64,000 bases of DNA from Heterohyrax brucei (GCA_028571685.1 CM053156.1:81347049-81411048); one strand, 5' to 3'; positions 21,797 to 33,229 are shown, counted from the first letter of the stretch. A program made the numbers and translations. Notes: generated by a model from the sequence alone, not told the origin.

Positions 21797-22000
21797 ATGT
21801 GTTGTTTGGTGCTGTTGAGTTGTTTCAACTCACAGCAGCCCCTTACGGCAGAACAGAATTAACCCTCAAGGGTTATCTGGGCTGTGATCTTTACAGGTGC
21901 AGATCAGCAGATCTTCCTCCCTCGGAGCTGCTAGGTGGGTTCGAGATACCGACCTGTCCTTTAACTGCTTCAGTGCTGAATCTTTGGCCGCTAGGCTTCT
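21797..22000 (-). mobile_element. AfroSINE type B, antisense
   Basis: 'TGTTTCAACTCACAGCAGCC', 'GGGCTGTGATCTTTACAGGT' and 'GCTGCTAGGTGGGTTCGAGA'. Second of three consecutive antisense copies. Confidence 0.85.
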
Positions 22001-22015
22001 TAAATCAAAGATGAA

Positions 22016-22182
22016 AACAAAAACAAAATAAACCTGTTGCCATCAAGCTGTTTCCACTCACAGTGATCCTATAGGAAAGATTAGAACTGCCCAGTAGGGT
22101 TTCCAAGGAGCTGCTGGCAGATTTGAGCTGCCAACCTTTTGGTTAGCAGCTGAGCTCTTAACCACTGCACCACCAGGGCTCC
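22016..22182 (-). mobile_element. AfroSINE type A, antisense
   Basis: 'TTGCCATCAAGCTGTTTCCA', 'GTAGGGTTTCCAAGGAGCTG', 'CCACTGCACCACCAGGGCTC'. Third of the antisense run. Confidence 0.93.
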
Positions 22183-22559
22183 AGTGACTGAACACTGGAA
22201 GCTGTCAAGTCCAGAAGGGGAAGTGCTATAAGGAAATATGACATAGACACAAATAAATGACACATGCTACAGAAAAATAAATACAGACAGACAAGGGTAC
22301 CTATACACGTGATAGTGTCTGTATTGATGAAACTTTTCTTCTTTCCATTTTCCTTTCTTTTTTGAGGGAATGGGTAAGGAAGCTTGTGGTTTTGTGGTTA
22401 TTTTGTTGTTGTTGTTCCAGCCTTGTTTACCCAATATCAATAAGGAAATGAAAATAAAAGTGAGAATATTTCAAAAGTGGCGACTCATTTGTAAGGACTT
22501 TCTGAAAGGACTTTCTGTTAATAACTACCACGTGAAGCATTTACATGCAAAACATGCAA
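22183..22559. other. Unique non-coding sequence
   Basis: A TTG trinucleotide run at about 22401-22415. Nothing else recognised. Confidence 0.5.
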
Positions 22560-22680
22560 GAAATAGGTGATATTGTTCACCTCATTTTGCAAATGAGGAA
22601 GCCGGTGCTCAGAGAGGTACATCAACTTGGGCCAAATTACAAAGACCTTGCTTTTCCTCTAGAGCTGCTACACAAATGCC
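22560..22680 (-). mobile_element. MIR fragment, antisense
   Basis: 'CACCTCATTTTGCAAATGAG' and 'AAGCCGGTGCTCAGAGAGGT' match antisense MIR (CCATTTTACAGATGAGGAAA). Confidence 0.65.
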
Positions 22681-23129
22681 AAATGGTCAGAACAGTATGT
22701 GGACAATTCCAAGTCCACGTGGCCTGAATGAGAAGCCTGGTTGAGTTGGCCACACACACCCGTTGTTGGACGTAAAGTGTTGTCATGACTCCTCCCTGGT
22801 TACTAAGTATTCCCTGTGTGTTTGACGTACAAGGATGTGAAAGACAGGGACCTCCTCTTTAGGGTCTTAGGTCATCAGCTCCTTGCATAGGACCCAGCAC
22901 AGAACAGAAACTTTGCAAATGTAGAATGAAGAAAAGCAGAAAGGAGTAAAGAAGAAAATCCTCAGTAAGTGTTTGGGAGCTGGGGAATGAACCACTGAAA
23001 GTGAACTCCAAAACAAGAACAAGTTGAGGTTTGAAAAAATTGGACAATCTGGTCTAAGAATTAAATGTCTAAAGAACAGGGCAGGACAGAAGGTTGTGGC
23101 TAGGAGAGAGGGACTCTCCTGGGGGGTTC
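22681..23129. other. Unique non-coding sequence
   Basis: A possible MIR/L2 end at 22885-22925 (CATAGGACCCAGCACAGAAC). Otherwise nothing. Confidence 0.45.
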
Positions 23130-23357
23130 CTGATAACCAACCAATTGTAACTGAGTGGATTCTGGTTCATGGCCACCCCAGGTGTGTCAGAGTGGGACTG
23201 TATGCTACAGAATTCCCAACGACTGATTTTTTAGAAATAGATTGCCAGGGCTTTCTTTGAAGGCACCTCTGGGTGGACTTGAACTTCTAACCTTTTGGTC
23301 AGCTGCCAAGCCTGTTAACCATTTGCATCCTCTACTTGGCGTGCTATGGAGGCCCCC
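23130..23357 (-). mobile_element. AfroSINE type C, antisense
   Basis: 'GGTGTGTCAGAGTGGGACTG', 'GAAATAGATTGCCAGGGCTT', 'GGCACCTCTGGGTGGACTTG' and 'TGTTAACCATTTGCATCCTC' define the subtype. Confidence 0.9.
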
Positions 23358-25367
23358 TGAGTGAGAGTTGACGTGACAGTGACTAACAATGACAACGTGA
23401 CACTCAAGTCTAACTGAGGCCCAGGACCACATCCATCTGGATCATCCCCACGTTTCTAACATCTAACCAACAACATGTCTAGAATATAGTTGATGTTCAG
23501 TGAAAATTTTTTCACTGCAACAAATGGATATAAGAATCCACCTCTTCTTTGCCAGTGCTTATGGTGTAGAGGTAGCCTAGAGCCTAGAAGTTGCTCCGAA
23601 ATCCAAATCCGAGGTTGCTTCCATCACATACTATAGGAAAGCAAGACTCACCTTGCGCTAAGAGGAAGCCCATCCAGAGTTGAGTGTAGAAGAGAAACCT
23701 GTCCTCCTCCTTGAACCTGAGAAAGAAGACATCAGTCTCTCTTGGTCAAAGACAAGGCAGACTGGCTGGCCAGTGTCTCAGTTCCCTCCCACACAATACC
23801 CTGACTTCAGAACACAAGTATATTACCTGACTTCCTTGCATCTTCTGGTCACCTCTAATGATTCATTGATCTGATCTGGGTGTTTTCCCAATGAAAAACA
23901 CAGTCAGTTGGGTTATGTTCTATTGATCCCCTGTTGATGCTGACTGTTCCCATTGATGGTCTTCCAAGAACTGAGTGGCAGAGATCTTGACCAGGTAGCA
24001 GCTCATGGACCCTAAACTCACTTTGCTTTTTGTTTCTTTTTGGGGTTGATTGCTTTGTTTTGTTTGGAGCCTCTGTGGTTCCCTTTGACAGCCTTCTTCC
24101 AATGGCAGTGACCTTCCTGGAAGAGACTCAAATCCTGATTTGTAATCTCTGAGAGCAGCCTCCAAAGAGGTGGGACCTCCCCACCGAGGTGAACACCTCC
24201 GGTTGGCTTTTTTTAATTAAGGCTCCGCATTGTAACTAGTCAATGTACATTATTGGGAGAGTGAATGTCAATGCCACTGCTTTTTCTTTCTCTCCTTTAT
24301 CTTTGTCAGTGATTCAAAGACATGATTTATGGTTCGTCTCCGACTTTCAGCATCATCCATCAAGGCTCGGTTTCACTACAGGGCTCCACGTTGTAAATCA
24401 TGCCGAAGGGTGTTGTCACTCATTCCCCTTAACCCTTTAAGAGTGTGTTTCAGGGTCGCTCTCCTAGAAGGGAACTCAGTAAGATGGCAGTCCAGGGGAC
24501 CCGGGCCAGTGATGGGGGCTTGTGAAGCCAGTGGCATTAATTGCCTGGCCTAATGTGGTAATTATGAAGGCTTTCATCAGGTCTGGGCCCCGCTCCACCC
24601 AGCCCACGATGGTGAGAAACATCCACCGTGGAACTCTAGGAACACTCAGATTTCTCGACCAGCTGTCATCTCTTTTTGAATGTCCGTTACCGATATGAAA
24701 TGCTGAGTTTCACTTCAAAATCAATCATGGACTAGTTCTGAGGGTGACCTTGCAGAGATTGTAGAATGAGTGCTGAGACCCGTTAGCCACCGCTATTGCA
24801 GGCTTTGCAAATAAAGAGTCCTGTCCTTTCCACTTTTCTCTCCATGCCTGCTATCTCACTCGAGGGCTCTCTGTCCTGTACCCACACTTGGGAGGGTGGG
24901 GCATGGCAGCAAAGGAAGAGATGGAGCACTAGAATTTGAAGGCGGTGGAGCAGGACTCATGGCAGCTCTGGCCTTCTGGCTAGCTCCTGGCAGTGGTCAA
25001 GCCCAGCCTCCCAGTCTCAGGTCTTCCAGACTTAGGGTACTTGCTAGAGACAAAATCCACATAGCCAGCATGAAACAAATGGTGTGCCCCCCTGTTGAAA
25101 GTCTGCCGCTAGTAGTGGAGGGCTGCTCATGAAAACTCTATGTTTGGGATATATTTGTTGAGTCCACAGTGAGTTGATAGCAATTTTATTTCTGAATTTT
25201 ATTCCTGAATTATGCATAGCTCTATATTTTTTCCTGGGTAAGCTGACAAAAACAACAAATATATTGGTGAAAAGATACACAGGAAAATAAACTGGAAGAT
25301 TGTAAAATAGGGATGTGTTTCCTTTTGCCTTATCACTTGTTGCATAATATTGATTGAATGTTAGAAA
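23358..25367. other. Unique non-coding sequence, about 2 kb
   Basis: No recognised repeat. 24535-24580 carries homeobox-like ATTA motifs (GCATTAATTGCCTGGC, TGGTAATTATGAAGG) in a conserved-looking block. No exon recognised. Confidence 0.5.
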
Positions 25368-25424
25368 GAAAGAAAAAAAAAACCTGTTACCATTGAGTAA
25401 ATTTCAAATCACGGCAACCCTGTG
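25368..25424 (-). mobile_element. AfroSINE tail fragment, antisense
   Basis: An A-rich run, then 'ACCTGTTACCATTGAGTAAA' and 'TCACGGCAACCCTGTG'. The rest of the SINE is gone. Confidence 0.65.
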
Positions 25425-25456
25425 AGTATGTCATCCCAACAGTATGTCATCCCAAC
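25425..25456. repeat. Perfect 16-bp tandem duplication
   Basis: AGTATGTCATCCCAAC occurs twice back to back, at the point where the SINE fragment ends. Confidence 0.95.
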
Positions 25457-25615
25457 AGTACACGTCACCCAAATGGCACAAGGTTCCTCTCTTTTAATAA
25501 GAACTCTTCCAGACATAAGTTGGTGGGGCTCAGGGCTCAGATGTTTACAAATACAGAAAGCAAAGTGTTCCTGCTGTTTTTAAGGTTAGAAAAATTGGGG
25601 CTTCTTTAGTTCCCA

Positions 25616-25773
25616 GTACACCCTGGTGGGTAGGGGTCAAGAGCTATGGCCACTGACCCAAAGGTTGACAATCCATTATGTGCTTCTTGGAAACCTTGTG
25701 TGGCAGTTCTACTCTGTCCTATAGGGCCACTATGAGTCAGAACTGACAACAGTGGGTCTGGTTTGGGGTGGGT
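25616..25773 (+). mobile_element. AfroSINE type A with perfect target-site duplication
   Basis: The head is 'ACACCCTGGTGGGTAGGGGT' near the start, and the tail is 'CACTATGAGTCAGAACTGAC'. TTTAGTTCCCA is repeated exactly at 25605-25615 and 25774-25784. Confidence 0.93.
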
Positions 25774-25784
25774 TTTAGTTCCCA

Positions 25785-28700
25785 AGGACTAAAGTGCCTC
25801 CATTTTCTAGAACAGTGACCCCCACCCCCAAAATTCCCTTCTTCACCTGCCCCTCTCACCTTCCAGCGGACAGCATGGCTCATCTTATTATTTTCGCTTT
25901 CCTGGAAGGAGCACAAGGATCTTTTTAAACTTTAAATGACCCAGAAGCTATTAATCCTGCTAACAGCTTTGGGAGGCAGGTAAACTGTTGCTGAACTAGT
26001 ATTTCACTGAGAAGCCCTTCTCCTCTGCCCACCCCTCTGCTCAGAAATCAGATTTATATGGTATACAGAGTGTCTGCAGACCTAACTACAGGTGACTCAG
26101 AAACCGAGAGCCTGCAGATTAATGCGCCCATTCAGTATGATGTATTCTATTTTTTTGTGCTGAGAACAGCGCTGGTGGCCTGCTGGCACAGCCACGCAAG
26201 GAGGGCCAACCCTGCCCTGGACGCTGCAGCCTATCACAGAAAAGACTTCTGTTGCGGGCTTTGTTGGGAAGTCAGCGACTGCTATTTGAATTCTGTCAAT
26301 AGGATGTCTTCTGTTTATGCTACATGAATTTTGTTATGTCTCTGATCAAAGGGATTTTCAATGCACTGACAACAGAAGGAGAGTGGCTCCGCTCATGGGA
26401 TTAATAGACAACCTAAGAGACCCTGTCTGTCCTGACGAGGGAGACGAATCCTTCTCTCTAAATATTGTGTGTCCCAGAAATAATTATACATTTCCACAGA
26501 TCTTACTGAAACCCAGAAAACAACATCCCCAAAGCATAGATAAAGAATCTGCAACTAAAATGTGCTTTCAACAAATTAGAATACGCCACCTAGCGAAGCT
26601 CTTAATTAGCATGCCACCTCTGCTGCAAAGCCCAAAGGCCTAACCACGGTGAACCTACCTGGGCTTCTCACCCGCAAGAATGCTGACTTCTAGGCAAAAA
26701 ACCCTGCGAAGAAAGCTACTGTCGTGAAAGTAACCTAGTCCTGCTAGCTCTGTTTAAACCTAGCCCACTGGTGTGACAACATGACATAATGTAACGTTTG
26801 AAGATTCAGAATGACGAACTGCCTGACTTTAAAACAAGGAGGCCAAAAGAGAAAAAATCAAATCAAAAGAAGGAAAAGGTAGACAAAAAAATGTGACCCC
26901 ATTCAAACAGAATGTGGACTCGTGTTTGCTAGTTAAATCCCAGGCACTTCTAACAGATTTGACTCTGAGCGGTAGATACTTTTGCAAATGTCTATTTGGT
27001 AAGACTCACTTGCCAGTTTTGCAATGGTGGTGAATTTAAATAAATTGTCTGAATTCATACATAGCTGCTCACTGACTGGAAGCCAGAAACAGACAGATCA
27101 GCTTCTACTTCCTCATGTCCAATTTCCCCTGGGGCCTTCTTTTACACAGAAAATCCTGAGCTGTGTGTGTCTAAACACAGAAGCTATGTTTCTTCTCCCA
27201 CCCTCCCTCCCCAGATTGGTAATTCCCCCCCCTCCTGCAACCCCACCCTCGCTTTCCTTTCTGTTTTGTCAAATAACAGTGTGACTTTGTCTTTGACATT
27301 AAACAGTTGTATATACTTTTAGCAGAGTTTGTTTACTCCATCTGTATTTCCAATCAGCTCGGAAGGTTTACCAAAGCGGTTCATTACTGATTTATTTATG
27401 ATGTATTTAGATAGCAAATATGGAACTGTCAGAAGTTGCTGGCTAAACAGTGTTGACAGACATTAATAACATATGGTATGGCAATGGAATTATGATCCTT
27501 AATTTTTTTTTTTTTAATTTTGCTTCTCAATGTGCACTGGGGGTTTTTGCTTTTCTGAGGTAGGTATTGCAACAAAGCCTCTTAAAGTCCCTTTGCCTTT
27601 CCTTTGTAACCTTTGGGGTTCCTGGTGATGACATTCATATCTTCTGTGTCTGTTTAGCTGTTCAATTTAATGGAAGACAAATCCTCCCAGAGGCTTAATT
27701 TACTCTTGCAAACTGAAATCACTGTATTCACACCGTGGGAAATGGCCCTAATTTTCCCAACCTTCAGTTGCCACCAAGCATGTAATTTATGTCTCTCTCT
27801 TCACTATCTCCTTCATTAGAAAACAAAGTTTTTGATATTTAAATGCTGCAGAGTTCACCTGGAGAAGGCTATTCACCTACTTCTACAAACAACTTTCTTA
27901 GGCATGGCTGCGTATCCCCAACAGCCACATGTCCAGACGGAGCTGAGGCCAGAAAAGACCAGCACTTGAATTTCTAGCCTTTAATTGGCTGTTCCTTTGA
28001 GCTCATACGGGTGTTTCCAGCAGCAGTTGGGAAAATCATTTGACAGGGTCTCAAAGTTCAAGCCACAGGAATTATCTGGGCTTCAGCAAGTACAGCCCAT
28101 CCACCTGCTTTGAAGTAGGCAAGCGTGTTCAGGTGAGGCCGGCGCATTGTGGCAGGATGTCGGTTCAATAGGCAATGAAGTCCGTCTTGGGCCAGGAATT
28201 CTTCCTCTGTAAAACAAGGTGTGTTTCCCCAAATCAAATTCTTTCTCTTGAAAATGATATCCAAAGCACATTCTAGATCACATCAGCTGCGCGTAGACAT
28301 TTCCTAGAGGACTGAATGTCAGTCATCAGTTGGACACCTGTGAGAATGGGGTGAGAGCTAAAATTTGCTTCTCAAACAATCTACATGGAATCTTGGCTGT
28401 GATTTCAGGAGTACGGTGGCCCAGGAGGCCCACTGGGTGTCTACAGACAATGGCTTAAGAGCCAGCAATCATTCAGTCCTTTGCATGAGGGTTGTGTGTG
28501 AAAATCAAGCTCTGGCCTGCATTTTCCAATTTAACAGTGAAGATGGAAGGGGCCACGGGCCAAGGAATGACAGAGAGGCAACTGTGAAAGTTACAAAAGA
28601 TAAGAAAAACGAATTTAACTCTACAACGCTCAGGAAGAACATGCCTGGCCAATGGCTTGAGTTTAGGCCAGTGAAACTGGTTTGGAAACAGCTGACCTCC

Positions 28701-29078
28701 AGTGCTGTCAGAGAATACACACTGGTGTCACTTGAAGCAAGGGAGTTTGTGTTACAACTAATCCACTGAGGATTGTGTAAGAACAGAAGGGAGGAAAGGC
28801 AGAGCCGTCTATCTTCTGGGGACTCTAAAGGAGAAACCATTTCCTTGCCTTTTCTGGTCTGTAGAGGCTTCTCATAGCCTTGACCGACAGCCCCTTCTGT
28901 CTTCAATATCAGTGATGGTGTCTCTCAGACCTCCACTTTCACAGTCACTTCTCCTTCTTGGACTCAGAGAAGACTCTTGTGTCCATCTGGATAATCAAGA
29001 CGGATCTCCCCAACTCAGTTTCCTTCATCTGACCACCTCTGGAAAGTTCTGGTGACCAGGCAGTGGGTAGCACTATGG
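25785..29078. other. SINE-free, conserved-looking non-coding block, about 3.3 kb
   Basis: No AfroSINE, RTE or LTR recognised. Parts such as 27310-27480 are A/T-rich with ordered motifs (TGATTTATTTATGATG, CATTAATAACATATGG). Frames at 26058-26643 and 28365-28906 reach 108-134 codons but show no known domain or codon bias I can judge. Best read as candidate regulatory DNA. Confidence 0.5.
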
Positions 29079-29260
29079 TTCTTGTTAGTTGGTGTTGGGT
29101 CGGCCCTGTCTCATGAGGACCCCATGTCATCACAGAACAAAGCGGGCCCCCCTGGCTCTGTACTATCTCTGTGAGTCTTGGTCCGTTGTTGTGGGCATTG
29201 GGCATTGTGAGTGCCTGCCACTCTAGGGGCCTACCTTCCAGGACCATCTCAGAAAATATT
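29079..29260 (-). mobile_element. Possible degenerate RTE/AfroSINE fragment, antisense
   Basis: 'GTTAGTTGGTGTTGGGTCGG' and 'GAGGACCCCATGTCATCACA' weakly resemble the antisense RTE 3' end. Not secure. Confidence 0.35.
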
Positions 29261-29420
29261 CTAAAGTGGTTCACAGTTTCCACTGGCTAAGTAGGTCACT
29301 AGGCCTTTATCACTATGGTTAGTCTGAAAGTTCCTCTGAAACCTGGCCACCATGGGTGGCCTTGCTGACATACTGGGGGCATAGCTTCCAGCATCATAAC
29401 CACTGCAAGCTATTACCATA

Positions 29421-29815
29421 TGAGGTCTGATGATTACGTCCACAAACTTAATTGTTTTAGGTGCTGCAGAGCTTGTTGCTGAATATCACTACAGTCACCT
29501 TCAAAATACTCCCTCTGGGAATCTATGCACTGACACCAGTGCCTAGTCCACCCCTCAAAGCAGTTTTAGAACTCTTTCTGGAAAGGCCATTGTGCCCGGT
29601 GGCATGGTGGCAAGTCCACAGACTTAACTATAGTTGTCTGTGAGGGACTTTTTAGCCAGTAAACAAATAAACTGTGTTGGAGTAACCCCTCTACTCACCT
29701 GATCTGGCCCCCGAGGACTTTTTTCTTTACCCAAAGATAAACAAAGTATTGAAAGGAAGACATCTTGATGGCACTCAGGATGTGAAAGGTAATGTGTGTG
29801 ACAGACTGACAGATG
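29421..29815 (+). mobile_element. Foldback mariner-derived element, copy 1 (truncated)
   Basis: It begins after TA with 'TGAGGTCTGATGATTACGTC', akin to the terminal repeat of copies 2 and 3. A short left arm is antisense to the end of a mariner transposase. An internal repeat-like motif (AAGTCCACAGACTTAAC) follows, then a sense arm with transposase C-terminal sequence ('TTTTTCTTTACCCAAAGATA'). The right end is lost near 29815, where unrelated and then RTE sequence begins. Not coding-competent. Confidence 0.8.
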
Positions 29816-29839
29816 AGTTACAGGGACAGCTTTGGTGGA

Positions 29840-30115
29840 AGCATCATCCTGCCTACTGGAGGAGTGAGACTTAATTTCATGTATTTTGGACATGTTATCA
29901 GAAGGGACCAGTTCCTAGAGAAGGACGTCATGCTTAGTAAGGTAGAGGATCCGGGAAGGCGAGGAAGACCCTCGATGAGGTGGAATGACAACAGTGGCTC
30001 ATTCGTCGCAGGGATTGCGAGGACAATGCAGGACTGGGCAGCGGTTCATTCTGCTGTGCACAGGGTTGGTATGGGTCAGAACTGACTCAACAGCACCTAC
30101 CACCCCCAACAACAG
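29840..30115 (+). mobile_element. RTE LINE 3' end
   Basis: The sense frame contains YFGHVIRRDQFLEKDVML-like residues, then RRGRPSMRW and the terminal RVGMG, i.e. the C-terminus of an RTE ORF. Non-coding 'CAGCACCTACCACCCCCAAC' ends it, matching the RTE tail. Confidence 0.92.
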
Positions 30116-30194
30116 GGCCAAAGGCGGGCCGAAACCCAGGCAGGAGACTTCTGCAGGCATCCATTCAAACTTGCAAATAGTAGGATCTAGCAGT

Positions 30195-30385
30195 CTGTCA
30201 ACTCTGGCACTTCTGACATGCTGGACCAGATGCGTCTTGGTTGTCAGGGGCTGATCTGTTCATTGTCGGATGTCTATCAGCATCCCTGGCCTTTGTCCAC
30301 TAAATGCCAGTAAGCTCCTGCCATCCCCACCTTGAGTGGTGACAGTGCCAAATGTCCTCTAGTTGAGTACCCCTGGATAATCTGA
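30195..30385 (+). mobile_element. hAT-type non-autonomous DNA transposon
   Basis: 'GTTCATTGTCGGATGTCTAT', 'CAGCATCCCTGGCCTTTGTC' and 'CACTAAATGCCAGTAAGCTC' belong to an old eutherian hAT family also seen here at 60310 and 62105. Confidence 0.75.
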
Positions 30386-30934
30386 GTCATGGCAGAGATG
30401 GTAAGAAGTGAGTGGAAACTGGAATGTTCTGAAGGCAACCCTGACGGCGTTCTCTACACCCCCCTCTCTGTACACTGCTAACAACTCCAAGAGAGAATAC
30501 CTTTGGGTACGTGCTGCTCATGGGGACAGCAGAAAAATGGCAGCGGAGCACTGTTTTCATGTCTGTTTAATCTCCTCCTCAACTGTGTTCTTTCTCCTTT
30601 TCTTTGCGGGGGTGCTCTTTAGGGACACAGACAGCAGCTGTGCTTCCTTTCACCCGCCGTCTATCCTGGTGATTGGAGCATTGTTAAGACCTAAATTAAT
30701 ACCTGCTGGCTTTGATTTTATAATTATAGTCTCACTACACCTTTGCTTCACCATTGTGGTAGAGGAACTTAATATCCCCAGACATCTCTTTCTCTTCTAA
30801 GTGAAATTTAAGGCACCTTCTTAGCTCAGTGCTTCGGAATCCTTGCATAAGAGGAATTCGTCTAGATACAAAGACTTGTCAAGTGGGAACAGGCTTCCCT
30901 GCAGTGTCAATGTAGATATCGACTATTAGTAATT
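30386..30934. other. Unique non-coding sequence
   Basis: Nothing recognised. A 130-codon frame (30408-30800, +) has a hydrophobic end but no known family features. Confidence 0.45.
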
Positions 30935-30973
30935 CTTAAGCATCACTAGCATTTAGTGAGCACTTATTATGTA
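30935..30973 (-). mobile_element. MIR, antisense, first part
   Basis: 'CATTTAGTGAGCACTTATTA' begins an antisense MIR that is split by the SINE at 30974 and resumes at 31191. Confidence 0.75.
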
Positions 30974-31190
30974 TCAAAGGTCCTTAGTGGTATGGCAGTT
31001 AAGCACCCAGATGCTAAGAGAAAGTTCAACGGTACAAACTAACCAGCCACTCTACAGGAGAAAGATACAGTAGTCTGCTACCGTATAGATTACAGCCTTG
31101 GAAACCCTATGGGACAGTTCCGCTCTGTCCTGTAAGGCTGCTATGAGTCAGAATCTGCTAGATAGCCATGAACTTTATTTTTTTGTTTGG
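30974..31190 (+). mobile_element. AfroSINE type B with target-site duplication, in MIR
   Basis: Head 'GGTCCTTAGTGGTATGGCAG', middle 'CTGCTACCGTATAGATTACA', tail 'CTATGAGTCAGAATCTGCTA'. TTATTATGTA is repeated at 30964-30973 and 31191-31200. Confidence 0.92.
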
Positions 31191-31400
31191 TTATTATGTA
31201 CCAGGCACGGCAGTTGATACTTTGCAGGGGTTATCTCTGTCTTTGCAGCAGTCTGAAGGAGTAGGAACTGTTATTAAACCCATTTCACATAGGGGGAAGA
31301 CGAGGCTGAGGGAGGTTAAGCGATTTGCCTGAATTCCCACGGCACAGGCAGATGATACAGTCTCAGAGTTCTCTGAACTCTAAGCTTCGGCTCTTGGATT
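31191..31400 (-). mobile_element. MIR, antisense, second part
   Basis: 'TATGTACCAGGCACGGCAGT', 'GTTATTAAACCCATTTCACA' and 'GGTTAAGCGATTTGCCTGAA' complete the MIR. Confidence 0.85.
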
Positions 31401-32282
31401 CTTCACCATGTGACCTCAATTCTAGGCTGCCTACAGTGCTTTGGTCCAATGACAGGACATCAACAGTAGCAGTAGAAGCCAGCAAGACTCAACCTTTTCC
31501 TTGATGGCTGTAGGCATTGGTTTGAGATGTGCAATGGAATTTACAATACTTGAGTCTTGGGTAGGGGCATGAGGGATGTTTTTCATTTCAGAAGCGAAAT
31601 CAGCTACTCCCTCTGCTCACTCTGCCTATTCCCCTTAGTGATCATGGCCATGTACAAAGTCATTACAGATGAATCATCCATCGGCAGATCAAGGGATACA
31701 ATAGGAGCTGTTGAGTCTTTTCTGTCCTTTTCGATATAAATCATTGTCAGATACTGAGTTGTGGCTGTCCTCTCATACCTGCAGCTGCTCCTGCAGAGAA
31801 ATCCCAGGGCATGACTCATCTTCAAGAGGATGGGTGAAGGTAGGAGCTGGGTCTGAGCAGAACCAGATGTGAGGGTCAATTCTGGGGGTTTCTTGGCTGG
31901 ACACAAAGGTCTCGAACACACAGATTTATGGGGGCAGGCAGGTGTGGTATGGAGACAAAGTGGACCGATGTGAACCTCTCTGAATTAGATGAGATGACAG
32001 GCAGATACTTCAGCATCCCTTCCGTCAAGTAGGCAGTCACCACTGTCCTCCCATGAAGGGTGCCAGCTGAGAAGGTAGCTACGTTGCCTGGATTTCAGTT
32101 TTGCCAACAGAAACCAGAAAACTCAAGTTTTATGGGAAATCTCCTGGTTTTTAGATCTTGGCAGTTCTACTGAACTAACTTTATGCCCTCAAACCAGCCC
32201 TCTCCCCTGAGAAGCTGACTCTAGCCTGAGCTTGGCCAGTGTTTTAGCTCTGCTTTGGGGGTTTATCTCAGACTCTGTAGTC
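31401..32282. other. Unique non-coding sequence
   Basis: No repeat or gene recognised. Confidence 0.5.
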
Positions 32283-32347
32283 CTGTGCTGTCCACAGAGT
32301 GACCACAAGTTTTGTGGGGCTCCTGAGCACTTGAAATTGAGATGAGC
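32283..32347 (+). mobile_element. hAT-type DNA transposon, first part
   Basis: 'GTGCTGTCCACAGAGTGACC' and 'CTGAGCACTTGAAATTGAGA' belong to the eutherian element with ends like GCTGTCCAATAG. Split by a SINE. Confidence 0.8.
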
Positions 32348-32491
32348 TATCAGCTACCACTGCCAACCAATGGTCAGCAGTTCAAAGCCACTGGCTAGTC
32401 CTTAGTAACCCTATGGGCAATTCTACACTGTCCTATAGGGTCACTGTGTGTTGGAACTGACTCCACAGCAGCCGACTTGGTTTTGATTTTA
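32348..32491 (+). mobile_element. AfroSINE type A, head truncated, in hAT
   Basis: It starts within the tRNA-like head (GAGCTATCAGCTACCAC) and continues 'TCCTTAGTAACCCTATGGGC', then 'CACTGTGTGTTGGAACTGAC'. Confidence 0.88.
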
Positions 32492-32695
32492 GAAATTCAA
32501 AACACACCAGATTTCAAAAGCTTATAAGAAAAGCAGTGTCAACCGTCTCAATACCTGCCACTGAAGACATGTGAACATGCAAGTATTCTGGATATACTGG
32601 GTTAAATAAAATACATTATTAAAATCAACTTCACTCATTTCTTCTTAGCTGTTTAGTGGTTCCTGAGAAAAGTTAACATTATATATGTGTGTTGT
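32492..32695 (+). mobile_element. hAT-type DNA transposon, second part
   Basis: 'TTCTGGATATACTGGGTTAA' and 'AAAATACATTATTAAAATCA' closely follow this family's interior. Confidence 0.85.
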
Positions 32696-32700
32696 ATTTG

Positions 32701-32930
32701 ACACTAAAAGAACCAAAAACAAACAAAAAGGTACTTGCCATCAGATTGGTTCTGATATACAGTCACCCCAGGTGTGTCCAAATAAAGCTCAGCTCCCTAG
32801 GATGGTCAAGTCAGACTTTTTGGAAGTAGATGGCCAGGCCTTTCTCCCAGACAGCTATGGCTGGACTTGAGTCTCCAGCCTCTCTGTTCGCAGCTGAGTA
32901 CGTAAAGCATCGGCCGCCCTCAGAGACGCC
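32701..32930 (-). mobile_element. AfroSINE type C, antisense
   Basis: 'CAGTCACCCCAGGTGTGTCC', 'TGGAAGTAGATGGCCAGGCC' and 'GCTGAGTACGTAAAGCATCG'. Confidence 0.85.
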
Positions 32931-32949
32931 TTTGGTCATCCTGTGACCC

Positions 32950-33098
32950 ACTGCTGTTGTGTTGTTAGGTGTGTGCCTTCCAGTTGGTACTGACTCACAG
33001 TGACCTTGTAGACAACACAATGAAACGCTACCCGATCCTACACCAGCCTCATGAGTGTTGTCATGCTTCAGCCCATCGTGCAGCCACTGTGTTAATCC
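32950..33098 (-). mobile_element. RTE LINE 3' end, antisense
   Basis: 'TGTTGTGTTGTTAGGTGTGT', 'TGTAGACAACACAATGAAAC' and 'GCAGCCACTGTGTTAATCCA' give about 150 bp of the RTE end. It breaks directly into a SINE fragment. Confidence 0.9.
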
Positions 33099-33195
33099 AT
33101 TGCTGTCGAGTTGATTCCAAGTCATGGTGACCTTCAAAGACAGAGTAAAACTGCCGTTTGGGGTTTCCAAGGCTATAAATCTTTATGGAAGCTGA
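33099..33195 (-). mobile_element. AfroSINE type B tail half, antisense
   Basis: 'TTGCTGTCGAGTTGATTCCA' then 'AATCTTTATGGAAGCTGACT'. The head side is absent and replaced by a CA repeat. Confidence 0.88.
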
Positions 33196-33196
33196 C

Positions 33197-33229
33197 TAAC
33201 ACACACACATACACACACATACACACAAA
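33197..33229. repeat. (CA)n microsatellite
   Basis: ACACACACATACACACACAT-type interrupted CA array. Confidence 0.9.

Noticed and set aside
28365-28769. 134-codon open frame, + strand
   Set aside because: No domain, no splice context and no signal of coding bias that I can see. An overlapping reverse frame of similar length suggests chance. A conservation test would settle it.
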